Of a DNA stretch of 64,000 nt, positions 9,198-15,133 are shown piece by piece; within the stretch, counting starts at the first letter, position 1, and each line of letters begins with the position of its first letter. The notes under the pieces were generated by a model. That model was not told the origin of the DNA, ran no database searches, and worked only from the letters and a program-made list of their open reading frames with translations. The stretch comes from a virus. The translations under genes and the position numbers were made by a program. The stretch spans positions 62,001 through 126,000 of IMG/VR virus record IMGVR_UViG_3300017963_000201, one strand, 5' to 3'.

Positions 9198-10385
9198 TTG
9201 GATTTCTCTATAGCAGATCACACTAGTTATTTAGTGGTTGCAGGATCGCATGCCTATAAGACACACCACCAAGATAGCGACTATGATGTTAGAGGTTGGG
9301 GAATACCCCCACTAAAATACCAATTTGCTTTTGACAAACATTTTGATCAATACGATGCAAAGCATACCTATCGAAATTACCCTTTTAGGGTAGATCTAAA
9401 TTCGTATATTAAATCTCATAACCTTAGGCCACTTCCAGAAGACGAAATGATAGATCAAACTGTTTACTCAATTTCTAAATTTTTCAAGCTGGCATCAGAT
9501 TGCAACCCTAATGTGATTGAGTTATTATTTGTTGACGATACAGATATATTAATCTGTGATCCCTATGCCACAGAAGTTAAAAAACACCGAGACTTATTTT
9601 TGTCTGCCCGCGCCAAATTTAGCTATTTAGGGTATGCAATCAGTCAACTGAAGCGTATTAAAACTCATCGGAGGTGGTTACTTAATCCACCTAAAGAAAA
9701 ACCCACTAGGACTAAATACGAGCTTCCAGAGCAATCTTTAATACCACCAGAGCAACGAGGTGCTGCAGAAGCCTTGGTAAAAGCAAAAGTACGGGAATGG
9801 ACCTTACAAGATGCCGATCTTTTTTCAAAGACTGAATTAAATATGGTCCATGTAAATCACCTATCAGAGTTTGTAGGGTATCTAATAGACCGTAAAACGG
9901 ATATACAAGAAATGCTTACAGCAGCTCGCATAGCTGCAATGCACTACTACGGACTGTCAAAAAATATGATCGAAGTTTTACAAGCTGAAAAATCATATAA
10001 GGCGGCATTAATAGAATGGAACCAATACAAGAATTGGAAAGAAACCAGAAATCCTTATAGAGCTGGATTAGAAAGGGACTATGGCTATGATTTAAAACAC
10101 GCCATGCACCTTGTTAGACTAATTTTTCAAGGCGAAGAATTACTCACTAGAGGAAAAATTACAGTAAGGTGTAATCACATTCCAGAGATCGAAGAAGTAA
10201 AAGAAGGTAAGTGGAGCTACGAAAAATTAATTTATTTTGTAGAGACTAAAGAAAAAGAATTTAATATTTTGTATAATGACAAGAAGTACGTCGTACCAAA
10301 GAAGCCGAATATAAAGGCTCTGAGTAAGCTAAATACGGATCTATTAAAGAGGTATTACCATGAGAAAATTTTTCTACGACACTGA
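9198..10385 (+). CDS. predicted nucleotidyltransferase (Pol beta superfamily)
   Basis: 395 aa, TTG start with GGAGGG 4 nt upstream and 1 nt after the previous stop. The N-terminal nucleotidyltransferase motif VVAGSHAYKTHHQDSDYDVRG (GS followed by DxD) is clear, matching the COG3541-type predicted nucleotidyltransferases common in large phages. The C-terminal half is helical and could bind RNA or DNA. Substrate unknown; because the next gene is an exoribonuclease and an RNA locus follows, RNA end modification is a reasonable guess. Confidence 0.75.
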   Translation: MDFSIADHTSYLVVAGSHAYKTHHQDSDYDVRGWGIPPLKYQFAFDKHFDQYDAKHTYRNYPFRVDLNSYIKSHNLRPLPEDEMIDQTVYSISKFFKLASDCNPNVIELLFVDDTDILICDPYATEVKKHRDLFLSARAKFSYLGYAISQLKRIKTHRRWLLNPPKEKPTRTKYELPEQSLIPPEQRGAAEALVKAKVREWTLQDADLFSKTELNMVHVNHLSEFVGYLIDRKTDIQEMLTAARIAAMHYYGLSKNMIEVLQAEKSYKAALIEWNQYKNWKETRNPYRAGLERDYGYDLKHAMHLVRLIFQGEELLTRGKITVRCNHIPEIEEVKEGKWSYEKLIYFVETKEKEFNILYNDKKYVVPKKPNIKALSKLNTDLLKRYYHEKIFLRH

Positions 10386-10866
10386 ATTCATAGAATACCC
10401 TAGCCACATTGATCTAATATCCATAGCGCTTGTATCTGAGTCCGGGGGGTTTTTTTACGCAGTCAATAATGAGTGTGACTTTAGTAAAGCAAATCCGTGG
10501 GTCAAGGAAAACATAATTGACCATCTAGAGCCCCAGTCAGATCCTTCCTGGATGACAAGGGAAAAAATAAAAAGTGATCTGTTAAACTACTTAAAACCTG
10601 AGATAGAAGATCCTGTTCAGCTCTGGGGATATTACGCAGATTACGATCATGTAGCTTTGTGTTGGCTATTTGGGCCTATGATTAATTTACCAAAAGGTAT
10701 GCCCATGTATACCTTGGACCTAAAGCAATTGGCTTATCACCTTGGTAATCCACCATTACCGACACAGGATCTCCCAGAGCACAACGCAAAGCACGATGCC
10801 CTATGGAATCGAAGAGTTTATTTTTACCTAAAGCAGATAGCCAAACAAAAAAATATTGAGGTTTGA
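10360..10866 (+). CDS. DEDD-type 3'-5' exoribonuclease
   Basis: 168 aa. Begins MRKFFYDTEFIEYP (first Asp/Glu pair), with SIALVSESGGFFYAVN, a middle Asp (WGYYADYDHVAL) and the last motif PEHNAKHDALWNRRV (His plus Asp). This is the arrangement of the Rv2179c-like exoribonuclease domain (PF16473). It overlaps the previous gene by 26 bp, so they are probably translationally coupled. Likely degrades or trims RNA 3' ends. Confidence 0.85.
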   Translation: MRKFFYDTEFIEYPSHIDLISIALVSESGGFFYAVNNECDFSKANPWVKENIIDHLEPQSDPSWMTREKIKSDLLNYLKPEIEDPVQLWGYYADYDHVALCWLFGPMINLPKGMPMYTLDLKQLAYHLGNPPLPTQDLPEHNAKHDALWNRRVYFYLKQIAKQKNIEV

Positions 10867-10867
10867 T

Positions 10868-11077
10868 GTGCAAGAAGCATTGATGGTTATGTTAGTTGTA
10901 TTGGGTATAATCGGTTTGGTACTACTTAGTAGATCGATAATATATGGTAGACTGCTTTGCCAAGGAAAAATTAGTAGCTATAGTTACACAAAAGTAAAAA
11001 CAAGAGAAGCAACAAATTTTATCTATGGGATCATGTTTTTAATTGCATCCATATCCTTATTTATTGTCCTCCCATGA
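10868..11077 (+). CDS. small two-TM membrane protein
   Basis: 69 aa from GTG 10868 with GAGG about 7 nt upstream. Two hydrophobic segments (LMVMLVVLGIIGLVLL and FIYGIMFLIASISLFIVL) separated by a short basic loop. No family recognised. Confidence 0.55.
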   Translation: MQEALMVMLVVLGIIGLVLLSRSIIYGRLLCQGKISSYSYTKVKTREATNFIYGIMFLIASISLFIVLP

Positions 11078-11379
11078 AAAAAGAAGTTACTGATAAAGAC
11101 CTAGCGAAGATGTACAATTGGGGTGCTGCCCTTAGACTGTTACGTAAAATGACTGGATTAGGTCTTATAAAGTTCGGTTACGAAGTTGGTTATTTCAACG
11201 GACAAATATGCAATTGGGAAAACAATAAAATGTTACCCGATCTTAGAACGCTATATCGCTATTGTTTTGCCCTTAATGTCCCTTTATCGTTCATTGCCTA
11301 TCTAGCAGAGAATGAAAACGTAAGGGATCAAATTAATAAAGGACTCTCCTATTACAAGCGAGGATTCCATGTCGTATGA
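11074..11379 (+). CDS. XRE-like helix-turn-helix protein
   Basis: 101 aa, ATGA overlap with the previous gene. A Cro/C1-type HTH spans about residues 15-70: ALRLLRKMTGLGLIKFGYEV..GQICNWENNKMLPDLRTLYRYC, with the typical 'W E' and 'P' positions. Probably a DNA-binding regulator of this operon or of the host; no operator was identified. Confidence 0.7.
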   Translation: MKKEVTDKDLAKMYNWGAALRLLRKMTGLGLIKFGYEVGYFNGQICNWENNKMLPDLRTLYRYCFALNVPLSFIAYLAENENVRDQINKGLSYYKRGFHVV

Positions 11380-11554
11380 TGACGAAACAGTAGAAATCGA
11401 AATAGTGAATAAAGTACATGAAACCGATCATGCTGTCTTGTTCAATATCGAAGGTGATGAATTTTGGATTCCCAAGTCAGTAATTGATGATATGGACGAA
11501 TGCATGGTTGTGGTGCAAAAATGGTTTGCAAAAAAGGAAGGATTTATCGAATGA
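11369..11554 (+). CDS. small conserved-type phage protein
   Basis: 61 aa, overlaps neighbours at both ends (11 bp and 4 bp). Acidic, one beta-rich core (HAVLFNIEGDEFWIPKSVI). Such short 'nucleic-acid-like beta barrel' proteins recur in phage early operons; no function is known to me. Confidence 0.55.
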   Translation: MSYDDETVEIEIVNKVHETDHAVLFNIEGDEFWIPKSVIDDMDECMVVVQKWFAKKEGFIE

Positions 11555-12096
11555 AAATTAGAAGTTTTCTATCGTATAGTTCCTATGTAATAAAGCACAA
11601 ATGGTATGTTTTTTTAGAGTGCTGTAAACGAGGTATACCTATTCGTGGGTTGCTTCATGATTGGCATAAATTTTTACCTGACGAGTTTATCCCCTATATG
11701 AACTACTTTGGTCCTAAAGGGATTCAAAGAGGTAGAAATAAAACTGGCTACTATAAGCCAAACGATACAGGGGATAGTGCTTTTGACCGAGCTTTTTTTC
11801 TACATCAAAAACGCGGAAGCCACCATTGGCAATACTGGGTGATGCCTCTTTCTAAAGAAGAAAACACAGAAGGTATGCGGATTTTTGAGATGCCACCTAA
11901 AGCGAGATTAGAAATGCTATGCGATTTTTACGGGGCAAGCCGTGCCCAAAAAAGTACAGGAACAGTGCGTGATTGGTATTTACAAAATGGTAGTAAGTTA
12001 GTTTTGCATCCAAATACTAGGCAATGGTTAGAAGATAAGCTAAACATTAATACGGGAGAAGAAAATGTGCGACCTATTCGTGTTCAAAAATCCTGA
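11551..12096 (+). CDS. DUF5662-family protein
   Basis: 181 aa from ATG 11551 (ATGA overlap; SD GGAAGG). Has the family hallmarks H-K-x(5)-C-K near the N-terminus, HDWHKFLPDEFIPY, a KRGSHHWQYWV motif and a late MLCDFYGASRA. The many conserved His and Asp residues suggest a metal-dependent, HD-like enzyme. Widespread in phages, function unknown. Confidence 0.75.
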   Translation: MKIRSFLSYSSYVIKHKWYVFLECCKRGIPIRGLLHDWHKFLPDEFIPYMNYFGPKGIQRGRNKTGYYKPNDTGDSAFDRAFFLHQKRGSHHWQYWVMPLSKEENTEGMRIFEMPPKARLEMLCDFYGASRAQKSTGTVRDWYLQNGSKLVLHPNTRQWLEDKLNINTGEENVRPIRVQKS

Positions 12097-12442
12097 CGGT
12101 ATGGTAGTATTTGCTGTAAGACTAGCAAATAATAAATTAATGACGGCAGCAGCTTGCTGCAATCCTCTTGATTTAAATACCCCAAAAAGGATAAGGACAA
12201 AACGAGCAATAGCTATCGCTACTAACAGACTGAAGAGATACCGTCTGGCTTTAATAATCCCACCACAGTTAGATCTTAATAAACCAATTTCTGAACAAAG
12301 AAAAATTGTTTGGGATTATCTAAGAGAGCATTTGTTAAGATATAAACAACATAATATGGGGTTACGAAGATATCAAGGAGATCCAGAAAAAAGCGAATTC
12401 CATAAATGGTTGGGGAAATTCGTAAAACACTATGAGAGGTAG
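12065..12442 (+). CDS. hypothetical protein
   Basis: 125 aa, ATG with GGGAGAAG upstream, overlapping the previous gene by 32 bp. Basic in the middle and C-terminus (RIRTKRAIAIATNRLKRYR; HLLRYKQHNMGLRRYQG), consistent with nucleic-acid binding. No recognised domain. Confidence 0.6.
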   Translation: MCDLFVFKNPDGMVVFAVRLANNKLMTAAACCNPLDLNTPKRIRTKRAIAIATNRLKRYRLALIIPPQLDLNKPISEQRKIVWDYLREHLLRYKQHNMGLRRYQGDPEKSEFHKWLGKFVKHYER

Positions 12443-12444
12443 GT

Positions 12445-13053
12445 ATGTTTATTGTCATCGAGGGTATTGACGGATCTGGAACGACTACACAAACAAAGCT
12501 ATTAGCAAGTTACATCAATAAGCAAAAAGGTCAAGTAGCGATTGAAACAAAAGAGCCCACAGAACAAACTGTTGGAAGATTAATCAGAGAGATCCTAAGA
12601 AACAAATGGATTAAGATTAATGAATTGAGTATGGCCTTATTGTTTGCTGCAGATCGACTGGATCATATGGAACGTATGGAGCAACATTTGGATAGAGGAC
12701 TGCATATCGTATGTGATCGCTACCTCCATTCTTCTTTATGCTATCAGGGAACCCAGGAAACTTTAGACTTTGTTGCAGCAATAAACGCAAAAGCAAAAAT
12801 ACCTGACGTGACGTATATTTTAGAAATTGATCCAAAGATAGCCCATGAAAGAATCCTCTCTCGGGGCGAACAAGAACAACGATATGATGCTATAGAAAAG
12901 CAAAAACAAATAGCAGACAACTACGATAAAGTATTAAGATCTATGTTTGATGCTAATAAGTTAGTATATCTTCAAGGGGACCGCCCAAAAGATCAGGTAC
13001 ACAAGGACATAGTAAATGATTTTAATAAAAGGATAGGTAATGGTAAAGTTTAG
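12445..13053 (+). CDS. tmk: thymidylate kinase
   Basis: 202 aa, normal length. P-loop region FIVIEGIDGSGTTTQTKLL at the N-terminus, the TKEPT loop, the CDRYLHSSLCYQG (DRY/F) motif, the AADRLDHM helix, and a LID with Arg (ILSRGEQEQRYD). Phosphorylates dTMP for phage DNA synthesis. Odd point: the Walker A Lys is replaced (GSGTTT rather than GSGKTT); thymidylate kinases with GSGT(S/T)TQ are known, so it is probably active. Confidence 0.92.
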   Translation: MFIVIEGIDGSGTTTQTKLLASYINKQKGQVAIETKEPTEQTVGRLIREILRNKWIKINELSMALLFAADRLDHMERMEQHLDRGLHIVCDRYLHSSLCYQGTQETLDFVAAINAKAKIPDVTYILEIDPKIAHERILSRGEQEQRYDAIEKQKQIADNYDKVLRSMFDANKLVYLQGDRPKDQVHKDIVNDFNKRIGNGKV

Positions 13054-13372
13054 AAAACCGATACCAACAATTGAAAAAGAATTCAATATAGAAGAGCATG
13101 TACCCCCAAGGGAAGAGATACCCAAAGAGTTTAAGACATTTATAGGCCAAAGAAACAAATGGGTAGTTGCCGCTGAGGATTGGTTCTATTTTGGGCTATC
13201 CAAGGACAGTCTTAAACCTAAAGATGGTATTGATCTAAATGCCGCACTTATACATCTACAACGATTACTCCACTCTTTTAGTCTAGAGCACAACCACAAA
13301 ATAGCTGCGGCATCTTACCTAATGTCTTTGTGGTTTCAGGAATATACCCCGAGCAAAAGAGATATACCCTAG
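13040..13372 (+). CDS. hypothetical protein
   Basis: 110 aa, overlapping tmk by 14 bp, last gene before the RNA locus. Contains helical stretches (WVVAAEDWFYFGL, LNAALIHLQRLLHSFSLEHNHKIAAASYLMSLWF). Likely co-transcribed with tmk. No family recognised. Confidence 0.6.
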   Translation: MVKFRKPIPTIEKEFNIEEHVPPREEIPKEFKTFIGQRNKWVVAAEDWFYFGLSKDSLKPKDGIDLNAALIHLQRLLHSFSLEHNHKIAAASYLMSLWFQEYTPSKRDIP

Positions 13373-13463
13373 TGCGGGGTACTGTGTCAAGCCAATTCTT
13401 AATGTTTAGGAAAGTGCCTAGAACCTAAATCTTTTTCCTTGAAAAAATTAATCTTTTTATTGC

Positions 13464-13491
13464 TTGACGTACCCAAAAACTTTTGTATTAT
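13464..13491 (+). promoter_or_regulatory. strong sigma-70 promoter of the RNA locus
   Basis: TTGACG (13464-13469), 16 bp, TATTAT (13486-13491), with predicted start near 13498. It stands in the gap after the 110 aa gene and just before the structured RNAs. TATTATAC also occurs before several other plus-strand genes (7435, 25190, 55612). Confidence 0.75.
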
Positions 13492-13543
13492 ACACTAAGC
13501 AGCACAAAGAATGATAAGGGATCTTTGACAATCGGTTGTGGTT

Positions 13544-13600
13544 TTCCCTCTGGGATCTTTAACTCTTTTCGCTTGGACGTTTTAGTCATGCCAGAGGGAA
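13544..13600 (+). ncRNA. hairpin RNA with 10-bp perfect stem
   Basis: TTCCCTCTGG (13544-13553) pairs perfectly with CCAGAGGGAA (13591-13600), leaving a 37-nt loop. First structured element after the promoter at 13464. Lacks the Y RNA loop motif. Function unknown. Confidence 0.45.
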
Positions 13601-13657
13601 TTAATGTGCCCTTGTTCCGGTAACGCTAGGCACGGGACCCTAACAAGGGTAGCCTTT

Positions 13658-13794
13658 GGGCAAATGCTGTATGGCACTCCATAGCTTATATAAGTTCGAA
13701 TCTTATTATACCCTTCGGGGTATATAGCCTAACTGGTAAGGCAGCTTCTTATAAAGAAGCCAAGCGAAAATGTGCCACACAATACTTGTTGCCC
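13658..13794 (+). ncRNA. Y RNA-like RNA A with permuted tRNA-like body (UUCG-capped acceptor)
   Basis: Outer stem GGGCAA/TTGCCC (13658-13663/13789-13794), followed on the 5' side by ATGCTGT and preceded on the 3' side by ACTTG, as in the other Y-like RNAs here. Inside are a hairpin (13666-13685), a T-arm (ATAAG, loop TTCGAAT, CTTAT, 13690-13706), then TATACCC-TTCG-GGGTATA (13707-13724), an acceptor stem closed by a UUCG tetraloop. A D-arm follows (GCCT, AACTGGTA, AGGC) and an anticodon-type hairpin (GCTTC, TTATAAA, GAAGC). So tRNA positions 44-72 precede 1-43. It cannot be a normal tRNA because it has no free acceptor end. Confidence 0.7.
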
Positions 13795-13810
13795 TTTATT
13801 AGTCAGATTT

Positions 13811-13882
13811 CTTGCTGAATGCAGTTTATGATTACATTTTTGTGTAAAAAAATCAGATCACAAACTAATCCTTGTCAGCAAG
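13811..13882 (+). ncRNA. Y RNA-like RNA B (minimal, no tRNA-like body)
   Basis: Outer stem CTTGCTGA/TCAGCAAG (13811-13818/13875-13882, 8 bp perfect), then ATGCAGT on the 5' strand and CTTG on the 3' strand, an inner stem GATTA/TAATC (13830-13834/13866-13870), and a terminal stem TTTGTG/CACAAA (13839-13844/13859-13864) with an A-rich loop. The GAATGCAGT....GATTACATT string is nearly identical to that in RNA D at 14988-15008. Confidence 0.7.
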
Positions 13883-13892
13883 ATTAATCCTT

Positions 13893-14123
13893 GGGGATCT
13901 AAATGCGCGTCAGGATTACATTGCACTTAACTGTTAATTAAGAGGTTGTTGGTTCGAGTCCAACCTGGCCCATCTCCGCTAGTGGGGGTAGGAATCCATG
14001 TCATAGGTTTACAGTCCCTCCCGTATGCTTGTGGCTTCCGCTCTTTTCTTACCCTCACTTTTATGGGCCAGTAGCTCAATTGGTAGAGATAATATGGTCT
14101 TGGCAAATACTTGTTAGATTCCC
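13893..14123 (+). ncRNA. Y RNA-like RNA C: permuted tRNA-Asn(GTT)-like
   Basis: Outer stem GGGGATCT/AGATTCCC (13893-13900/14116-14123, one G-U), with the loop motif AATGCGCGT and GATTACATTG after it, and ACTTG on the 3' side. The tRNA 3' half comes first: anticodon arm CTTAA-CTGTTAA-TTAAG (13926-13942, anticodon GTT), variable AGGTT, T-arm (13948-13964), acceptor CTGGCCC (13965-13971) and A. After 92 nt with its own 10-bp stem (13981-13990/14050-14059) comes the 5' half: GGGCCAG (14065-14071), TA, D-arm. The break falls at positions 26/27. The D stem has one G-A mismatch. A true permuted tRNA-Asn cannot be excluded. Confidence 0.7.
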
Positions 14124-14135
14124 TTTTTATTATAA

Positions 14136-14210
14136 AATAACTGCATAAGAACGTACACTAACTTAATAAAAATTTTCGATGCACGCCTGCTCTACTCTTA
14201 TGCAGTTATT
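14136..14210 (+). ncRNA. long hairpin 1 (14-bp perfect stem, 47-nt loop)
   Basis: 14136-14149 pairs perfectly with 14197-14210; the loop is 47 nt. Followed by T6 (14212-14217), so it may also end transcription. Its geometry is identical to the hairpin at 14289-14363, although the sequences differ. Confidence 0.5.
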
Positions 14211-14218
14211 ATTTTTTG

Positions 14219-14271
14219 GGGCATTCAGTTTTGTTTAAATATTTGGGGCAATAAAAATATTTCCTGAGTGC
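14219..14271 (+). ncRNA. two-stem hairpin between the two long hairpins
   Basis: GGCATTCAG (14219-14227) pairs with CTGAGTGCC (14263-14271), one G-U, enclosing an AAATATTT/AAATATTT inner stem. Function unknown. Confidence 0.4.
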
Positions 14272-14288
14272 CTCTCTTAATTGTACTA

Positions 14289-14363
14289 AGAAATCGACGT
14301 TGACCATCCTTACCCCGCATCCCTACCTCAGCTTTCTAGACTTCCCTGGCAACGTCGATTTCT
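14289..14363 (+). ncRNA. long hairpin 2 (14-bp perfect stem, 47-nt loop)
   Basis: AGAAATCGACGTTG (14289-14302) pairs perfectly with 14350-14363, leaving a 47-nt C-rich loop (several CCCT/CCATCC strings, few G). Possibly an antisense or protein-binding RNA. Followed by AATTTTGG, a weak terminator at best. Confidence 0.5.
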
Positions 14364-14441
14364 AATTTTGGAGCGTCCGAAGCGTGACTGGATCATTTAA
14401 CATCCAAAAAATCAGCACTAGTTTTTACTTTGGAGTCTAGT

Positions 14442-14540
14442 ATGCCTTCTGTGGATAACGTCTTTAATTTGATTATGGCTTTATTTGCTTCCTGGATTAT
14501 AGTAGTATTTATAGCATCGCACTTTGGCAAGGGGCACTAG
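14442..14540 (+). CDS. very small single-TM protein
   Basis: 32 aa, ATG with GGAG 9 nt upstream. Nearly the whole protein is one membrane segment (LIMALFASWIIVVFIAS) ending in a basic tail. The stop lies 10 nt inside tRNA-Arg. Too short for a family assignment; supported only by the SD and composition. Confidence 0.4.
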   Translation: MPSVDNVFNLIMALFASWIIVVFIASHFGKGH

Positions 14541-14603
14541 CCTAACGGATAAGGCATCGGCCTTCTAAGCCGACCAATCGGGGTTCGATTCCTCGGTGTC
14601 CCG
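14531..14603 (+). tRNA. tRNA-Arg(TCT)
   Basis: Complete cloverleaf in normal order: acceptor GGGGCAC/GTGTCCC (one G-U), D-arm GCCT-AACGGATA-AGGC, anticodon arm TCGGC-CTTCTAA-GCCGA, variable CCAAT, T-arm CGGGG-TTCGATT-CCTCG, discriminator G. CCA not encoded. Decodes AGA, a codon common in these AT-rich genes. Confidence 0.92.
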
Positions 14604-14614
14604 TAGGAGATGCT

Positions 14615-14800
14615 ATGAATGATAAGGAAATCGTTGCGGAGCTAAGAAGAATTGGATCTGATGTTTTGAATAAACTTTGGAAAGCTCACCATGATTATCA
14701 TTTCAAAACCATAGATGCCCAAGAGTTTATCAAAATATTTAAACAAGCTGTAGCTAAGTTTAATGAAGCAAATACTATCATAGAAAGAGAAAGACATTAG
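14615..14800 (+). CDS. small helical protein between tRNA genes
   Basis: 61 aa, SD TAGGAG at good spacing, starts 12 nt after tRNA-Arg and its TAG ends exactly before tRNA-Leu. Charged amphipathic helices (KIFKQAVAKFNEANTIIERE). No family recognised. Confidence 0.6.
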   Translation: MNDKEIVAELRRIGSDVLNKLWKAHHDYHFKTIDAQEFIKIFKQAVAKFNEANTIIERERH

Positions 14801-14883
14801 GCTGCTGTGACGGAATGGTATACGTATCAGACTTAAAATCTGATGCCCAGATGGGATTGAGGGTTCGAGTCCCCCCAGCAGCA
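14801..14883 (+). tRNA. tRNA-Leu(TAA)
   Basis: Type II tRNA: acceptor GCTGCTG/CAGCAGC, anticodon arm TCAGA-CTTAAAA-TCTGA (anticodon TAA, decodes UUA), long variable arm, T-loop TTCGAGT, discriminator A. CCA not encoded. Confidence 0.92.
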
Positions 14884-14886
14884 TAC

Positions 14887-14970
14887 GGATCGGTGCCCGA
14901 GCTGGTCAAAGGGGACGGGCTGTAAACCCGTTGTCATGTGGCTACGATGGTTCGAATCCATCCCGATCCA
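14887..14970 (+). tRNA. tRNA-Tyr(GTA)
   Basis: Type II tRNA: acceptor GGATCGG/CCGATCC, anticodon arm ACGGG-CTGTAAA-CCCGT (anticodon GTA), long variable arm, T-arm GATGG-TTCGAAT-CCATC, discriminator A. Three nt after tRNA-Leu. Confidence 0.92.
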
Positions 14971-14980
14971 TATATAAGTC

Positions 14981-15118
14981 TTACTCCGAATGCAGTAAGA
15001 GATTACATTGCTCTTCGAAAGCCGTGGTTGCGGGTTCAAGTCCCGCTCCCCCGATTTCGGGGGATAGCTCAATTGGTAGAGCACGTAAAATAATCTCTTG
15101 CAACCCTTGTCGGAGTAA
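14981..15118 (+). ncRNA. Y RNA-like RNA D: permuted tRNA-Arg(TCG)-like body on a Ro-binding-type stem
   Basis: Outer stem TTACTCCGA/TCGGAGTAA (14981-14989/15110-15118, 9 bp perfect), ATGCAGTA loop strand, inner stem AGAGATTA/TAATCTCT (14998-15005/15091-15098), CCCTTG on the 3' side. Between them the tRNA 3' half comes first: weak anticodon arm with loop CTTCGAA (15013-15019), variable TGGTT, T-arm GCGGG-TTCAAGT-CCCGC (15030-15046), acceptor TCCCCCG. A 4-nt ATTT loop leads to CGGGGGA (15058-15064), TA, D-arm GCTC-AATTGGTA-GAGC, A. All 7 acceptor pairs are Watson-Crick. The UCCGA-AUGCAGU string and 3' CUUG resemble the conserved Ro-binding stem of animal Y RNAs (from memory). It lies 0.9 kb before the Ro60 gene. 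Confidence 0.82.
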
Positions 15119-15133
15119 ATTTTTGGAGGTTTT

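Noticed and set aside
13658-13794. RNA A as a tmRNA (one- or two-piece)
   Set aside because: No tag ORF and the acceptor stem is closed by UUCG instead of having a free CCA end.
13700-15118. Split tRNA halves as products of group I or group II introns in tRNA genes
   Set aside because: The 3' half lies upstream of the 5' half and the joining sequences are 4-92 nt, far too short for a self-splicing intron; permuted/Y RNA architecture explains the pairing better.
14981-15118. Minus-strand ORFs over the tRNA and Y RNA region (14833-15283)
   Set aside because: Open by chance in structured RNA sequence; no SD, and they cross several RNA genes.
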